From assembly GCA_900312665.1 (NCBI GenBank), contig ONZQ02000011.1:124001-188000 (forward strand): a stretch of 64,000 bases of DNA, written 5' to 3'. The position numbers and the translations under genes are program-made. The stretch comes from Cephalotrichum gorgonifer. Taxonomy: Eukaryota > Ascomycota > Sordariomycetes > Microascales > Microascaceae. Shown piece by piece: positions 35,901-45,627 of this stretch; the stretch's first letter is position 1, and each line of letters opens with the position of its first letter. The notes under the pieces are model-generated. The model worked only from the letters and a program-made list of their open reading frames with translations, was not told the origin of the DNA and did no database searches.

Positions 35901-38900
35901 AAGGCATCAAGATGCGAGACCTGCACGATGTCCGTACTATCCGCAGGGGAGTCTACCAGCGACTCCTGGTACACGAAGAGAAGATCGTATATGCTCTGAT
36001 TTCCCGTTAATGTGGTGAGTTTTCTGATGTCTGACAGGGGGATGACGGCGTGCTCAATGATAGCGCGGTTGTTGCTCTGCACGAGGGTGACTAGATCGGC
36101 AATAGTAGCTACACTCGACAGGTTTGCTCGGAGTGGCATCGAAGCAATACAAGGTCCAACTGTGCGCTCGATATCCGCGACCTCTATCGTCCTCCCGGAA
36201 GTGACCGAGCCTATCAGCACATCCTCGGTTCCCAGAATCGAAGACCAAAGCCACAGGAGGGCCGCTTGGAAGGGGACCTGGGGACTACAGCCCAATTTTC
36301 GGGAGAATTCCATCACATCCCGTCTGTTAGTAGTGAGGTTGAAGGACCGTGTTGCGGCAGTGGCATCAGACTGCTCAGCCCCCCCACAGAGTTTGGGCAA
36401 CGGTGTCTTCTCCCATCCAAGGAGGTGCTCAGTCCAGAAATGTCTCGACTCGTCCAATATTGGATCACTAATGGTCTGGTAAAACGAAACGACCTGGGAG
36501 AACTGTGGCCGCGGTTCCACCGCCTCCCCTCGTAGCAGCGCAGCCCAGTCGGCCAGGATCATATCCATGGACCAGCCATCGTATATGCTGTGGTGGATAT
36601 GGAGAAGCGCTCGTGGTTCTTCCTTATCGAGAATCTGTACTCGAAGCGGAGAGAGGAACGAAGTGTCGTCCGATAATTGGAATACCTCGTCAAACTGTGC
36701 CACTACGGCGAGCTGGGATTGCCGCAACGATCGGAATACCACTTGTCGGAACTGCCCGTCATGATGAATGAAGCCTGTCCTCAAAATCTCGGTGCTGCTA
36801 ACGAGTGTTCGAAAAGTAGCTTCGACATGGTTGGTATCAAACGCCGGGGAGAAGGCGAGCTTGACGGTGTTACAGTACGCCAAGCTATTCCTACTCGTCT
36901 CGAATAGCATGGACGACTGAAGCGGAGTACACGGCAGCACCGAGACGACGTCGGCACGGATCTCCTGTAATAATGCAGAACTCTCAACGATGGACTCAGC
37001 GTCATCCAGTCCTGGCCCAGAATGTCCATCAAGGCGGTGGACTTTGGGCCCTTCCCCGGAAATAGTGAGAGAAAGGTCGTGGATGGTCTTCGACTTCAGG
37101 ACTTGCATCGCCGATACCTGGACATTTTCTCTTCGAAGACGAGATGCAAGCCGAATGGCTCCGAGAGAATCCAGGCCGGCCGATGCCAAAGGATAGCGCG
37201 CTCCGACCCTGAAGCCCAGGATTTCAGAGACAGCGCTGGAAATGATGCTGGATAATATTTGTTCGTCGCTGTCTGGGATGGTTTCGGCCTCAACTGCAAG
37301 GATCCTCTCGTATTCCACCCGCATACCCCTTCGGTCAACTTTCCCCGAGGGCAGCCTGGGGAATTGGTCCATCACAACGACATCGCCCGGGACCATGAAG
37401 GCTGGGAGCCACTCAGAGCACTTCTGCTGAATTTCCTCCCGGTGCGCATTATCATCGCCACGAGGCTCCATGACACAGAAGACAACAAGAATGTTTCGGA
37501 TGACAGCTACAACAGCGCTTTGACATCCGGGCGTGCGCATAACGGCATGCTCAACCTCCCCAAGCTCAATGCGCTGACCTCTCAGCTTCACTTGACCATC
37601 TGACATGCGGCCGAGACATTCCAAGGTCCCGTTTTCTAGAAGCCTCGCTAGGTCTCCTGTTCGGTAAATGGGGCCAAAGGGGGAATCGACGAACGCCATG
37701 GACGTCTGCTCCGGGCGATTCAAATATCCGGCAGCATTTTGGTGGCCGCCAACGGCAAGCTCTCCCACTTCGCCGACGTCGACTAGCTTGAAAGATGAAG
37801 GGTCTCCAGGGCTGAAGTTGGAAGATATCACAAAGCAGGAGACAGTGTCCAGTGGAAAGCCAATCTGGTTTGCCGAGGACTCAGCGGCCATTCCCGGAAC
37901 AAGTGTGCTAATGGGGATAAGTTAGCAACTCTCATCAGTCCATAACGTACCCACATCGCGCATTCTTACCAGTGAATCGTCGCCTCGGTCGGGCCATACA
38001 TGGCCCAAAGCATACTTGGTTTCTCCTTTGTACCGCCAAACTCACGGATGACCCGTTCGCTGAGCATCTCCCCAATCGTCATGAGAAGCTTCAAGCCAGG
38101 GGCATTTTCGCGCTTCCGGAGCAAGCTACCAGCGACACTCGGTGTCAGCTCGCAGGCATCGACCTCCAGTTTCCAGAGAACGCCAGGGAGATCGTCGAGC
38201 ATCTCGTCTCGGTTGCAACAGACAAGTGTGGCACCTCGAAAGAGGGGAAAGAAGATTTCAAACACGGAGACATCGAAGGTCGGAGCCGCAAATTGAAGAA
38301 ATCGGCTGAAAGAAGGAATATGCCTGTCGTGGGCCAGCAGGCTCTGGGTGGCTGCCCGGTGAGAAATGCCCACCCCCTTCGGGGTTCCTGTGGAACCAGA
38401 CGTGTACATGACATAGGCAAGCTTCAGGTCACTGTCTGGAGTGGATGTACTGATAGAGCAGTCGTCTAGCTTGGGGAGCGTTGGCAACCCATTAGGGATT
38501 CCGTCTCTGGCTAGGAGTTCGAGTTCGTCCAAGACCAGCACCTTCACGGCAGCTAAGTCATCAGGTACCGTCGGCATGAGGTCTCTCGTGGTAATGAGGA
38601 CGGTGGCGCCAATATCCCTCAGGATGAACCTCACTCTTTCAGCGGGGGCATCCAAATTCAACGGGCAGAAAGCGGCGCCGGCCTTCAGAATGGCCAGCTG
38701 GGAAATGTATAGGTTTGGGGACTGCCGGAGAAGAACCGGGACTATCTGGCCTGCCTCCGCCAGTGATGAACTAGGGAGGTACCGTCGAATGGTCGTAGCC
38801 AAGCTGTCAGACGCGGTATGAAATTCTGAGTATGACAAGGTAGCTCTTGACCCATCTCTCTCGAGACCGTCGATGGCCGGATTCCCATGTCGCGAGCTGC

Positions 38901-38973
38901 GAGAGATCAGCTCATGAAGAAGCCTTGGGCCCGGGAGCTCCCTTGGCTCGGTATTGATGGCGGACGGTGGCAT
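23973..38973 (-). CDS. sidC: Ferrichrome-type siderophore nonribosomal peptide synthetase
   Basis: Four exons (38973-37970, 37907-34798, 34741-32560, 32490-23973) with introns of 62, 56 and 69 bases give 4,937 residues, exactly in phase; the first junction reads GPTEATIH-CTLVPGMA. I read the order A1-T1-C1-A2-T2-C2-T3-C3-A3-T4-C4-T5-C5-T6-C6. A-domain cores are YTSGSTGTPKG, YTSGTTGKPKG (about 1243) and YTSGTTGVPKG (about 2869). All six carrier domains keep the phosphopantetheine serine in GLDS (about 582, 1650, 2201, 3283, 3879, 4422). Condensation motifs are HHSIYDG, HHAMYDG, HHALYDA, FHGLYDG, SHALYDG and HHALYDA. There is no thioesterase; fungal NRPSs of this class cyclise with the last C domain. 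Repeated terminal T-C units and the divergent sidA gene identify a ferricrocin/ferrichrome synthetase (SidC/NPS2 class). The exact product and A-domain specificities are not determined. Regulation by iron through upstream GATA sites is likely. Confidence 0.9.
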
Positions 38974-40268
38974 TCTGACTAAGGGACTATGATAAGTTCT
39001 CGTGATGGAGCATAAGTAAACGTTGAAGGGTATTTGCGATCTCAAGGAACAATACCTGTATAGTCGACTAATACAGTGTTAGGCTATGAGAGAGACTAGC
39101 AGGCGAGGACGGAGCTAACAGCATTGCTAAACGGCTAGTGATTGTTGATTTTTGGTCTGCAATTCAGCGTAATAGCATATTCAGAACGGCTACAGACCCT
39201 GCATATGATTAGCGAATGGGAACTGAACTTTGGTGTAAGGCGTGAGAGCAATCCGGGACGTAACGACCCCCGGAGGCAGGGGAAGGACGAATGAGCTGTT
39301 CTGGAAAAGTAATAATACCAACCTAGGCTGAAGACCGGTATACTTCCGCACTCTAAAGATGGTATAGCTTCGCACGAAAGCCGGGTTTACTCTACTTGAC
39401 CTGGTTGGTCAGACCCGTTGGTCGGGAAAGATAGCTGACCTCCTGACTGGGCGTGGCACCCGGCTGTGAACATTACCTACATATGCCCGACACGAAACGT
39501 GCTTTTTCTAGACGCGCATTGCCAAATTAGGAAAGTGACCCCCTCGTCGATTGGTGACATTGGACTTTGGGGAGGGGGAGGTATCCGGCTCTGGGCCTGT
39601 TAAAGCTCAGGCATTACTCAGCGGTTGGAAATTGGGCACTTACGACAGGACAGCTCAGGTTACTTTCGATGCGGGATATCATGCGTGACGCTTGGCAACG
39701 TGGGAGGGATGGGGGATGGGTGATAACCCGTGTATCAAACAGCTATCTACTTGTACAGGGTGCGTTTGTGATCGGAGTCATATGCATGGGCGAAAGTGGG
39801 GTGCTGATCGAAGTTGGTGTGAGGCATCAACGGGAGGTGTGATGCGCCCGAATAGGGAAGTCACGCTGGGCGCTCTACAAGAGTGGCGCGTCAGAGTCCA
39901 CAAAAACGCGGAAGGAGAGGGGGGGCTTTCAAAGTCAGCCTACGACGGGGTGACGAACGTGGCGGAAGTGACTTGGAATCTAGTACCTTTGCTAGAGGTG
40001 GGAAGAACCTATTATTACATATGACACATACGCGCCGAGTTGGATGTTTTCTCGCGGGATACGAACTTTCTCCGTGACAGCACGAAACAAGGCCCCCCTT
40101 GGAAGTGAGGGGATGTTTGTCAGTGGGGAGTGGGGGTTCCCGTAAGCAAGCTCATCGCCCTGGTGTGCCCGGTGGCAAGCTCTTAGCGCCAGTTTGCAAG
40201 CTTGGCTGAGCCAGGGCCATGACGAAATGAGCGACAGGAAAATGGTACAAGTATGATGACGGGGATTG

Positions 40269-40277
40269 ATCTGATAA
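40269..40277 (+). promoter_or_regulatory. SreA-type GATA site (ATCTGATAA)
   Basis: Exact match to ATCWGATAA on the plus strand, about 1.3 kb upstream of the NRPS start. In Aspergillus and Ustilago, GATA factors with this extended preference repress siderophore genes when iron is plentiful. Confidence 0.6.
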
Positions 40278-40800
40278 ATAAACGAGAAGCTCGGAAGATA
40301 AAGCGGCGCGGGACGACAACAAATTCGGCCGCGTCCCGAAAGGCCGGTGGCATGTTGGGTTCAGTCCACTCCGGACTCCGGGGAGACGAGCCGCGCCGTA
40401 TGCTTCATCTGGGAGGGTAGCCATGTCTGAGTTGCTTTCAGCCATGCATACTCGTAGTAGACTAGGGAACCGATCGGCAAATCTACTCCCTGAATGAATG
40501 TCGCAGGTACATGCACTCGTGGCGATGGAACAAGCAGCTCTCACCAGCTGAACTTTCACTTTCAAGGATCTGATGAAGTCGGATGGCCCAAAAGCAGGGC
40601 AATGATAACCAGGCCAGACAGAAAGAAGAGCGGGCGAACGAGTGGGAGTAGGGGGATCCGATCACCCCGAGGTAGTCGGTATTATTACCAGCCCAACCCC
40701 AGAGGAGAGAAGAACTCCCATCCTTGCACGGGAAACGATGAGGCGAGTAAAGTCGACCCCACAAGCACCAAATGCTCCATTTTGCAGAAGCGGTAAACTG

Positions 40801-40822
40801 CGAGTACGAGTACGAGTACGAG
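40801..40822. repeat. CGAGTA microsatellite
   Basis: Three and two-thirds copies of CGAGTA in tandem. The complementary word GTACTCGTACTC occurs once more at about 42137-42148 in the same control region, giving an inverted relationship over 1.3 kb. Confidence 0.85.
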
Positions 40823-41330
40823 AACCGGCGGACAAGGGTAAGCCAGGACCAGGAGAGGAGAGAGGGGTGACGGGTTTCGCGATCACGATGGAGCAGCCAT
40901 ACAAGTACTGGAAGACGGGCGCGGTGGTATCCCACCCAGGTTGAAAATCGGGTATTCGTAAAGCCGACGTACTCCCTCCCGTCTCGGCCTCGTGCTGGCC
41001 TCATCATCCCGGACTAGTCTCCCGACAGATGTATCTCCGAAGCGCCGAACGAATTCCCCCTCTCATCACCGAGCACCCAATCTGGGGAGAGGAGGGAAGC
41101 ACATCGAGGATTCCTTGTCGTGAAACACAGCGACAGGAGCACACAAGCCAGAAGCGGGGGTTTAACAGGGAGGCACACGCTCCAATTTTCCAGCCCGCAC
41201 CCCCGCCCCCCCGCTCCCCGGCGCCGTGAAGAAAATTTCTACCCGTGTGGGTATTTACGTGTCGCCGGTTCCGCAGCTCTCCCAAGCTCGCTCTCGCCAA
41301 GCTCCCCCCACCACCCCTGTCCGAAATTCT

Positions 41331-41349
41331 TTATCAGATCATCAGATAA
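41331..41349. promoter_or_regulatory. Back-to-back pair of SreA-type GATA sites
   Basis: The sequence TTATCAGATCATCAGATAA contains one site on each strand: ATCTGATAA read on the minus strand (41331-41339) and ATCAGATAA on the plus strand (41341-41349), separated by one base. Together they form a near-palindrome. Confidence 0.7.
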
Positions 41350-41727
41350 ACCCCTCATTTCCGAGACATCCCTGTCATCCATCGTACCAGAAACGGCGCT
41401 ATGACATTGGCTTGGCTCTCCCCATCCACTGGTTCGCGCTTTCCGCAAATTTTCTCCACCCACTCACGGCGGAAGTGTCGGTTTCTGTTGTATTTCTCCT
41501 CTTCATTCCGGGTGGTCAGTACCACTTTCCGAAGAGAGCATGGCCAACAATATTTTTTTTTCTCTTTAGTCTCCCGAGAGAGCACTTGTACCTGTACAAA
41601 AGCAAGGGGAGAATGTCCATTCCTTGGTAGCGGCCGAACCCAGCTAGGGTAAAGGGGCTCGCCCCACGTTCCAATTCTGGACGGCGGCCCCGCGATTGTC
41701 ACACCGGCATCGGACGCTCGGCCCATC

Positions 41728-41736
41728 TTATCTGAT
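41728..41736 (-). promoter_or_regulatory. SreA-type GATA site (ATCAGATAA, minus strand)
   Basis: TTATCTGAT on the plus strand is the complement of ATCAGATAA. A further GATA core (AGATAA) follows at 41741, giving a small cluster. Confidence 0.6.
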
Positions 41737-42067
41737 CCGAAGATAATCTATACTCAACAGAGATCTCGGGTCAGGGTACACCCAAAAATTCTCAATGTCT
41801 TCTCCGTACTCGGGTTTGGCGCCCCACGCCCGAAGTGTGTGACCTCACTAGTGTCTTTCACGCCCGCTTAGGTCTCGCTTGACTTCGGCTTCCCCCTGAG
41901 TGGTAGCAGATGTAAAGGTGGTCTGTATTCTCCCGCCTTTCAAGGACTGGGTGAAGGACGGGCTCACTGAGAGGTTCTTGCCGATTTAAGCCGGGGAAAA
42001 TGGCTAGATCGGAGTGGGATAAAGATCAGTCACGTACGGGTACAGACATTTCCTGCCGAGACCGACC

Positions 42068-42076
42068 ATCAGATAA
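42068..42076 (+). promoter_or_regulatory. SreA-type GATA site (ATCAGATAA)
   Basis: Exact match to ATCWGATAA about 1.4 kb upstream of the sidA start codon. Confidence 0.6.
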
Positions 42077-43459
42077 CCCACGGCGAGCACGACATAATCC
42101 GCCCTATTACCCATTCCGCATGCGCCATGCCCTGCTCGTACTCGTACTCTCGAGTACAGCAGGGCTCCATACTTGTACTTGTGTGCCGTTGCAAACCAGC
42201 CAGCCAAGGTACCGCGACCCGCCCAGTCCACCCTTCAAACTGGGATGAAGAGACACAAGAAAAGGATGTCGGTGGGGGTACGACGGGGCTCGCCGGGGTT
42301 ACCCTCTCCCAAATGGCCCGACTTTTACTCATTTCACCCTCAAACCATTATCAATCGCCCGCCACATTGGGAAAAGACAGGCGGCGTGCTAGTACTCGCA
42401 CCCTGCTGTGCTCCGAGGGCGACTGGTACCCGTAGACTCGACAACGTGAGAAAGTACCGCGGCCCCATCTACCACCATGCTTAAATTGGAGCTACTGCCA
42501 TGTGGGGCACGTGTGTACAAGTATGCCGAGGCCGCAGGACGCAGTCCCCACCATGGCCGCATCTTCCCTCGCAGTGGTGTTTCGGAGCGAGAGCGAGCGA
42601 GAGCGCCGCCGAGTCTGAAGCATCTCTCTGCTAGCTGGCACACAAGTCGAAGGGGACTAAGGGCATGAAATGGAGGGAGAACACCTTCGGGGGTCTATCT
42701 TGCATGCCATCCTGAGCCTTTCACCACTGTGCCCGTATTCGAATACATAGCGACCGTATTTCAAGCTTCACCCAGGAACGACTCACGTTGACAGGGATAC
42801 ACCATCGATGGTAGGCCGCGCTATCGAGACCGGGCACTTGTATATCCCATAGGTAGTGTGTCAGTCAGGACGCCCCCGCCACGAGCTTATACTGGTACAC
42901 GTATATGTAGATGTAGACCTACCTACACGTAGTCGGATGCAGGAGGGGTTGCAGGTGGATCTCAAGACAAGAGTACTGTGAGTACTGCCAGCTCTGACGA
43001 AACATGGCCCTGGACCCATTATTCGCAAGCGGAGACATTTATCCTTCACTCAGATGGCGGAAAGCACGATATATTAATTCCCCCACCCACTTCCCAGGAC
43101 CCGGTACGTCGCCCTGGCTCCTTCCCTCTCGCTTTCAGATCGATCACACGAGGAAGTTCCTAGTGTCTACCCAAAATCCTTCAGCCCAACAACAGCCCGC
43201 AAGGGTCCACTACCCCCGGTGTTAAGCATCCCCAACTACACACCCATACATAATCCTGCTTCTTCTGCCCACCCTTAAATAATTCCCTCCACAATCCTCT
43301 CACCGATCGGACGTGGTGAGCTTCATTCACCGCAGCAAACCCGCCCTCCACTCTTCCGGCCACCTCGCTCACGTGGCGGAAGCATCCTGCTGTGCCCCTC
43401 ATTCCCCTTCCATAGCTCCTTCCGCGCTAGACCATTCTTCGACTTTACCCCTCCAACAT

Positions 43460-45627
43460 ATGATGTCGCCCCATCGCACGGACGACCTCGATAGCTCCGC
43501 CCCACAGCTTAACGGCGCATCCGACCTCCACACCAATGGCGTCGCCAACGGTATTGGGCAGTTGAAGGACGAGACAACCAACGTTCACATAGAAATCCTC
43601 AGCGAGTCGCAAATCGTCGAGGAGCTGCCCGTCGAGGCGACCCCGGCGCCCACGAAGGCGGAGGAGACTCCCCTTCAGACCAACGGCCATGTTGAACCCG
43701 TCCAGGAGGCGCAAATCAGCGAGGAGCTGCCCACCGAGGCGCCCTCCACCCAGGAGCAGCCAGCTCTCCCTGAGCAGGCCAACGGCCACGTCGAATCCGC
43801 CCAGGAGGAGCAGACCAACGGCGAACTACCCGTTGAGGCAGCCGCCAAGCAGGAGGAGCCAGTTCTCCCGCAGCTGACCAACGGCAACGGCCACATCGAA
43901 CTCCCCCAGGAGCCCCAACCCAATGGCCAACTCCCAGTTGACGCACCCTCTCCCCAAGAGTCAGCCCCTCAAGCCTCAACCGCCCCTCAGCCCCCCTCCC
44001 ACAACCCCCTCTGGACACCTGTCAAACAATCACGCTTCCTCCTCCCAAGCGACACAACAGATGTCCACGATGTCCTCTTCGCGGGCTTCGGCCCCGCCAG
44101 CCTCTCTGTTGCCATCGCCATGCACGACAAGCTCTCCACCGGCGCCTCCCTCACGCCCAACGCCCCCTCCCCTCGCGTTCTCTTCCTCGAGAAGCAGTCG
44201 CGCTTCGCGTGGCACGCCGGCATGCTCCTCTCGGGAACCACAATGCAGATCTCCTTCCTCAAGGACCTCGCGAACCTGCGGAACCCGCGCTCGGAGTTCA
44301 CCTTCCTAAACTACCTCCACGAGAACGGCCGGCTGATCGACTTCATCAACCTGGACACCTTCCTCCCCGCGCGGGTGGAGTACGAGGACTACCTCCGGTG
44401 GTGCGCGGCCCACTTCGACAATCTCGTGCAATACAACCACGAGGTGGTCTCCGTGACCCCTGAGCCGGCCGCCGACTCCGCAGCGGGGGTGAAGATCTTC
44501 AAGGTGACCTGCCGAAACGTCAAGACTGGTACCGTGTCTAGCTACCGCGCCAAGAACGTCGTTCTGGCGACGGGCGGCCAGGCTAAGATGCCGCGGGAGC
44601 TGTCGTTCGGGCACCCGAGGATAATCCACTCGTCGCAGTACGCCCAGGCCATACCGAACCTCCTGACGGACCGGTCGAGGGCGTATCGCGTGGCGGTCGT
44701 GGGTGCGGGCCAGAGCGCGGCGGAGATCTTTAGCAGTGTGCAGAAGCTGTATCCCAACTCTCAGACGCAGCTAATTATGCGGTCTGAGTTCCTCCGACCG
44801 AGTGATGACTCTCCCTTGTAAGTTTTTGTCTGATCCACCAACTGCTCTTCCTTTCCCCTCAATCTTCTCCCTTCTCCTCTGAAACTTGAGCATTGTACTA
44901 ACCAACCCGCCGCCAGCGTCAACACCATTTTCAACCCCTCTTTCATAGATCACATCCACTCCAAGCCCCTCACCCACCGCACCCGCTTCCTCACCGACGC
45001 CAAGGCCACAAACTACAGTGTCGTCCGCCTCCAGCTCATCGAGTCCATCTACGAACACATGTATAGCCAGCGCCGCGATATCGGGCCCGACGAGACCCGA
45101 TGGCCCCACCGCATACGCGGCGGCTACGGCCTCGTCGACGCTACCCCCAACCCCTCCTCCGACGGAGTCCAACTCAAGATCGCGCCCATTGAGCAGCGCG
45201 AGGCCGGGGAGGGCGAGGAGACTCTCGACTTCGATCTCGTCATCTCGGCAACGGGGTACCGCCGGGACGCACATCTCGAGCTGCTACGGGATACATACGG
45301 CCTCCTGCCGGCCGTGTCGGCTAAGAAGGGAGCGGGTATGGATGGGTGGGAGGTCAGTGCCGAGGGTCAGACGCGGAGACTTGAGGCTAGGAGGAATTAC
45401 GGGGTCAAGTTCGCGGAGGGAGCTGTTGAGGCTGGATCAGGTGTTTGGCTACAGGGTTGCAACGAGCGTACACACGGAGTAAGTCGTCCCCCTCTTTTAT
45501 AACTCATACTCGGGATGAGCACTAGGAGGCTTGAGGCTAACAGTATTACCCTTAGCTGAGCGACACGCTCCTGTCCGTCCTCGCCGTGAGAGCTGGCGAG
45601 ATGGTGGAGTCCATCTTCGGTGCATGA
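43460..45627 (+). CDS. sidA: L-ornithine N5-monooxygenase (SidA type) with long repetitive N-terminus
   Basis: Three exons (43460-44817, 44917-45478, 45556-45627), introns of 99 and 77 bases with GTAAGT donors, give 663 residues. The junctions read DDSPL/F-VNTIFNPSF and ERTHG-LSDTLLSV, as expected of the family. DVLFAGFGPASLS near residue 207 is the FAD site, RVAVVGAGQSAAEIF near 412 the NADPH site, and LVISATGYRRDAH near 563 the family ATGY motif. LLSGTTMQISFLKDLANLR is the usual ornithine-hydroxylase signature region. The enzyme hydroxylates the delta-nitrogen of L-ornithine with NADPH and O2, the first committed step of hydroxamate siderophores, so it feeds the divergent NRPS. I chose ATG 43460 (another Met follows directly); the frame is open upstream but lacks an ATG. 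About 185 residues before the catalytic core are disordered and repetitive, roughly 150 more than usual. Confidence 0.93.
43682..43993 (+). repeat. Imperfect 33-35-codon repeats in the sidA N-terminus
   Basis: Codons for NGH(V/I)E recur at 43682, 43781 and 43886, that is 99 and 105 bases apart, each followed by a Gln/Glu-rich tract and an ELPxEA or QLPVDA word. Composition is Pro, Glu, Gln, Asn and Ala; nothing suggests a fold. Confidence 0.75.

Larger units (their letters stand above)
38974..43459. promoter_or_regulatory. Shared divergent control region of the NRPS and sidA
   Basis: A 4.5-kb gap between the NRPS ATG (38973, minus) and the sidA ATG (43460, plus) holds no convincing gene; the many short frames lack any recognisable protein character. 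It contains five exact matches to ATCWGATAA, the extended recognition sequence known for fungal siderophore-repressing GATA factors, all within 40269-42076. It also contains five copies of TACAAGTA in either orientation (39748, 40246, 40900, 42170, 42516) and a GAGTAC microsatellite. The long, motif-rich layout suggests iron-dependent co-regulation of both genes. The sites are read directly; their function is inferred. Confidence 0.7.

Noticed and set aside
40483..41007. Minus-strand frame of 174 codons in the NRPS-sidA region
   Set aside because: It is rich in Trp, Ser, Tyr and Arg with a simple-sequence SYSYSYS tract from the microsatellite; no motif or plausible splice context.
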